The notes beneath the pieces are model-generated. The model did no database searches. It worked only from the letters and a program-made list of their open reading frames with translations, and was not told the DNA's origin. Positions 5,256-5,721 of a stretch of 5,721 nucleotides of DNA are shown one piece after another (the stretch's first letter is position 1; every line of letters begins with the position of its first letter). The translations under genes and the position numbers were made by a program. Source of the DNA: Gemmatimonadota bacterium (lineage in GTDB: Bacteria; Gemmatimonadota; Gemmatimonadetes; Longimicrobiales; RSA9); NCBI GenBank assembly GCA_016207445.1, contig JACQPS010000141.1, positions 1 through 5,721 of the forward strand, in the 5' to 3' direction.

Positions 5256-5721
5256 ATGAGGCGACGTCTCGTTCGAGGCCTGCCGGGCGTTCTGCTGCTG
5301 CTGGGCCCCGCCGGGTTGCCGCTGGCGTGCGGCGGCGGCGACGGCGGCGGCGGTGACGGGGACATGACCGAGCCGCAGTTCGGTGCCGTGTCGGGGACAG
5401 TGACCGACACCGCGGGGGCCGGGATGCCCAGCGTCTCTGTCAGCTTGGCCGCCACGGGCAAGTCGACCCGCACCACCACTACAGCGAGTAGCGGCTCGTT
5501 CAGCTTCTCGTCGGTGGACGTGGGGAGCTGGACTCTCTCGATCACGCTGCCGACCGGCTTCGTGTTGGCATCGGGCGAGACGGGCACGCGCACCGTACAG
5601 GTCACGGCAAATCAGACCACTACCGTGCAAACGCTGCGGCTGCAGCCGGCGCCACCCACGACCGGCGGCATCTCCGGCAGCGTGACTTCCAGCGGAGCGG
5701 GGGTGGCGGGCGCTACCATCA
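5256..5721 (+). CDS. Secreted lipoprotein with carboxypeptidase-regulatory-like repeats, N-terminal part (cut by right window edge)
   Basis: The ATG at 5256 opens a frame of 155 complete codons that runs off the window. The N-terminus is a lipoprotein-type signal: basic MRRRLVR, a hydrophobic core rich in Leu (9-23), then LPLA-Cys25. The lipobox is imperfect, with Pro at -3 and Leu at -4. The cysteine is followed by a glycine/aspartate linker (26-36). From about residue 43 comes a beta-sandwich repeat of the carboxypeptidase-regulatory-like or Cna-B-like type: GAVSGTVTD, then VSVSLAATG, a Thr-rich strand, GSFSFSSVDVGSW, and VTANQTTTVQTLRL (116-129). After a PAPPTT hinge a second repeat begins with GGISGSVTSSGAGVAGATI (137-155). 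The protein is predicted to be exported, lipidated and anchored at the envelope surface. What lies beyond the second repeat is unknown. Its own promoter and strong ribosome binding site suggest expression independent of the ATPase gene. Codons here use more A/T in third positions than in the ATPase gene, for example in the Thr/Ser-rich part near 5470-5490. Confidence 0.82.
   Translation, partial: MRRRLVRGLPGVLLLLGPAGLPLACGGGDGGGGDGDMTEPQFGAVSGTVTDTAGAGMPSVSVSLAATGKSTRTTTTASSGSFSFSSVDVGSWTLSITLPTGFVLASGETGTRTVQVTANQTTTVQTLRLQPAPPTTGGISGSVTSSGAGVAGATI
5331..5354 (+). repeat. GGC-rich simple-sequence tract encoding the lipoprotein glycine linker
   Basis: This is a run of GGC triplets interrupted by GAC and GGT, coding for the Gly/Asp linker immediately after the lipidated cysteine. 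Such linkers commonly space a lipoprotein's folded domain from the membrane. The tract is of a kind that could vary in length by slippage, but nothing in one sequence shows that it does. Confidence 0.6.

Noticed and set aside
4860..5630. Minus-strand open frames opposite the lipoprotein and the end of the ATPase (also 5165-5605)
   Set aside because: They have no family motif, signal or ribosome binding site. The plus-strand lipoprotein has a promoter, a strong Shine-Dalgarno, a signal peptide and a recognisable repeat fold.

Overview
The window is a very GC-rich bacterial stretch with tightly packed genes, short spacers and long spurious open frames on the antisense strands. The gene content is an MshEN-type type IV pilus/type II secretion ATPase, a lipoprotein whose lipobox cysteine is followed by a glycine/aspartate linker, and PAP2 phosphatases. 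This would suit an environmental Gemmatimonadota-like or other high-GC Gram-negative phylum, but that placement is an impression and no marker gene in the window decides it.

Layout. The left quarter (1-1481) is on the minus strand. It holds an ABC-2 type exporter cassette: an ATPase (543-1481) followed by its membrane permease, which runs off the left edge (546-1). The two overlap by four bases (GTGA), so they are probably translated together. A spacer of about 100 bases, largely made of a degenerate 12-base tandem repeat, separates this cassette from the plus-strand genes.

On the plus strand there are two different PAP2-superfamily membrane phosphatases (1585-2409 and 2406-3155), joined by an ATGA stop/start overlap. 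After 88 bases comes a 644-residue GspE/PilB/MshE-type secretion or pilus-assembly ATPase (3244-5178). Its catalytic motifs are all present, and it carries an extra cysteine-rich C-terminal tail that looks like a double zinc ribbon. No pilC, pilT, pilM or pilin gene lies next to it within the window.

A promoter-like, locally AT-rich patch (5156-5185) overlaps the end of the ATPase gene. It is followed by a strong Shine-Dalgarno sequence and the start of a secreted lipoprotein with carboxypeptidase-regulatory-like (beta-sandwich) repeats, cut off by the right edge.

Functionally the window is mostly about the cell envelope: export by the ABC cassette, lipid or polyprenyl phosphate dephosphorylation by the PAP2 pair, an ATPase that drives pilus or secretion machinery, and a surface lipoprotein. 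No RNA genes, CRISPR arrays, insertion sequences or phage genes were seen. The most unusual item is the zinc-ribbon tail on the PilB/GspE-like ATPase.
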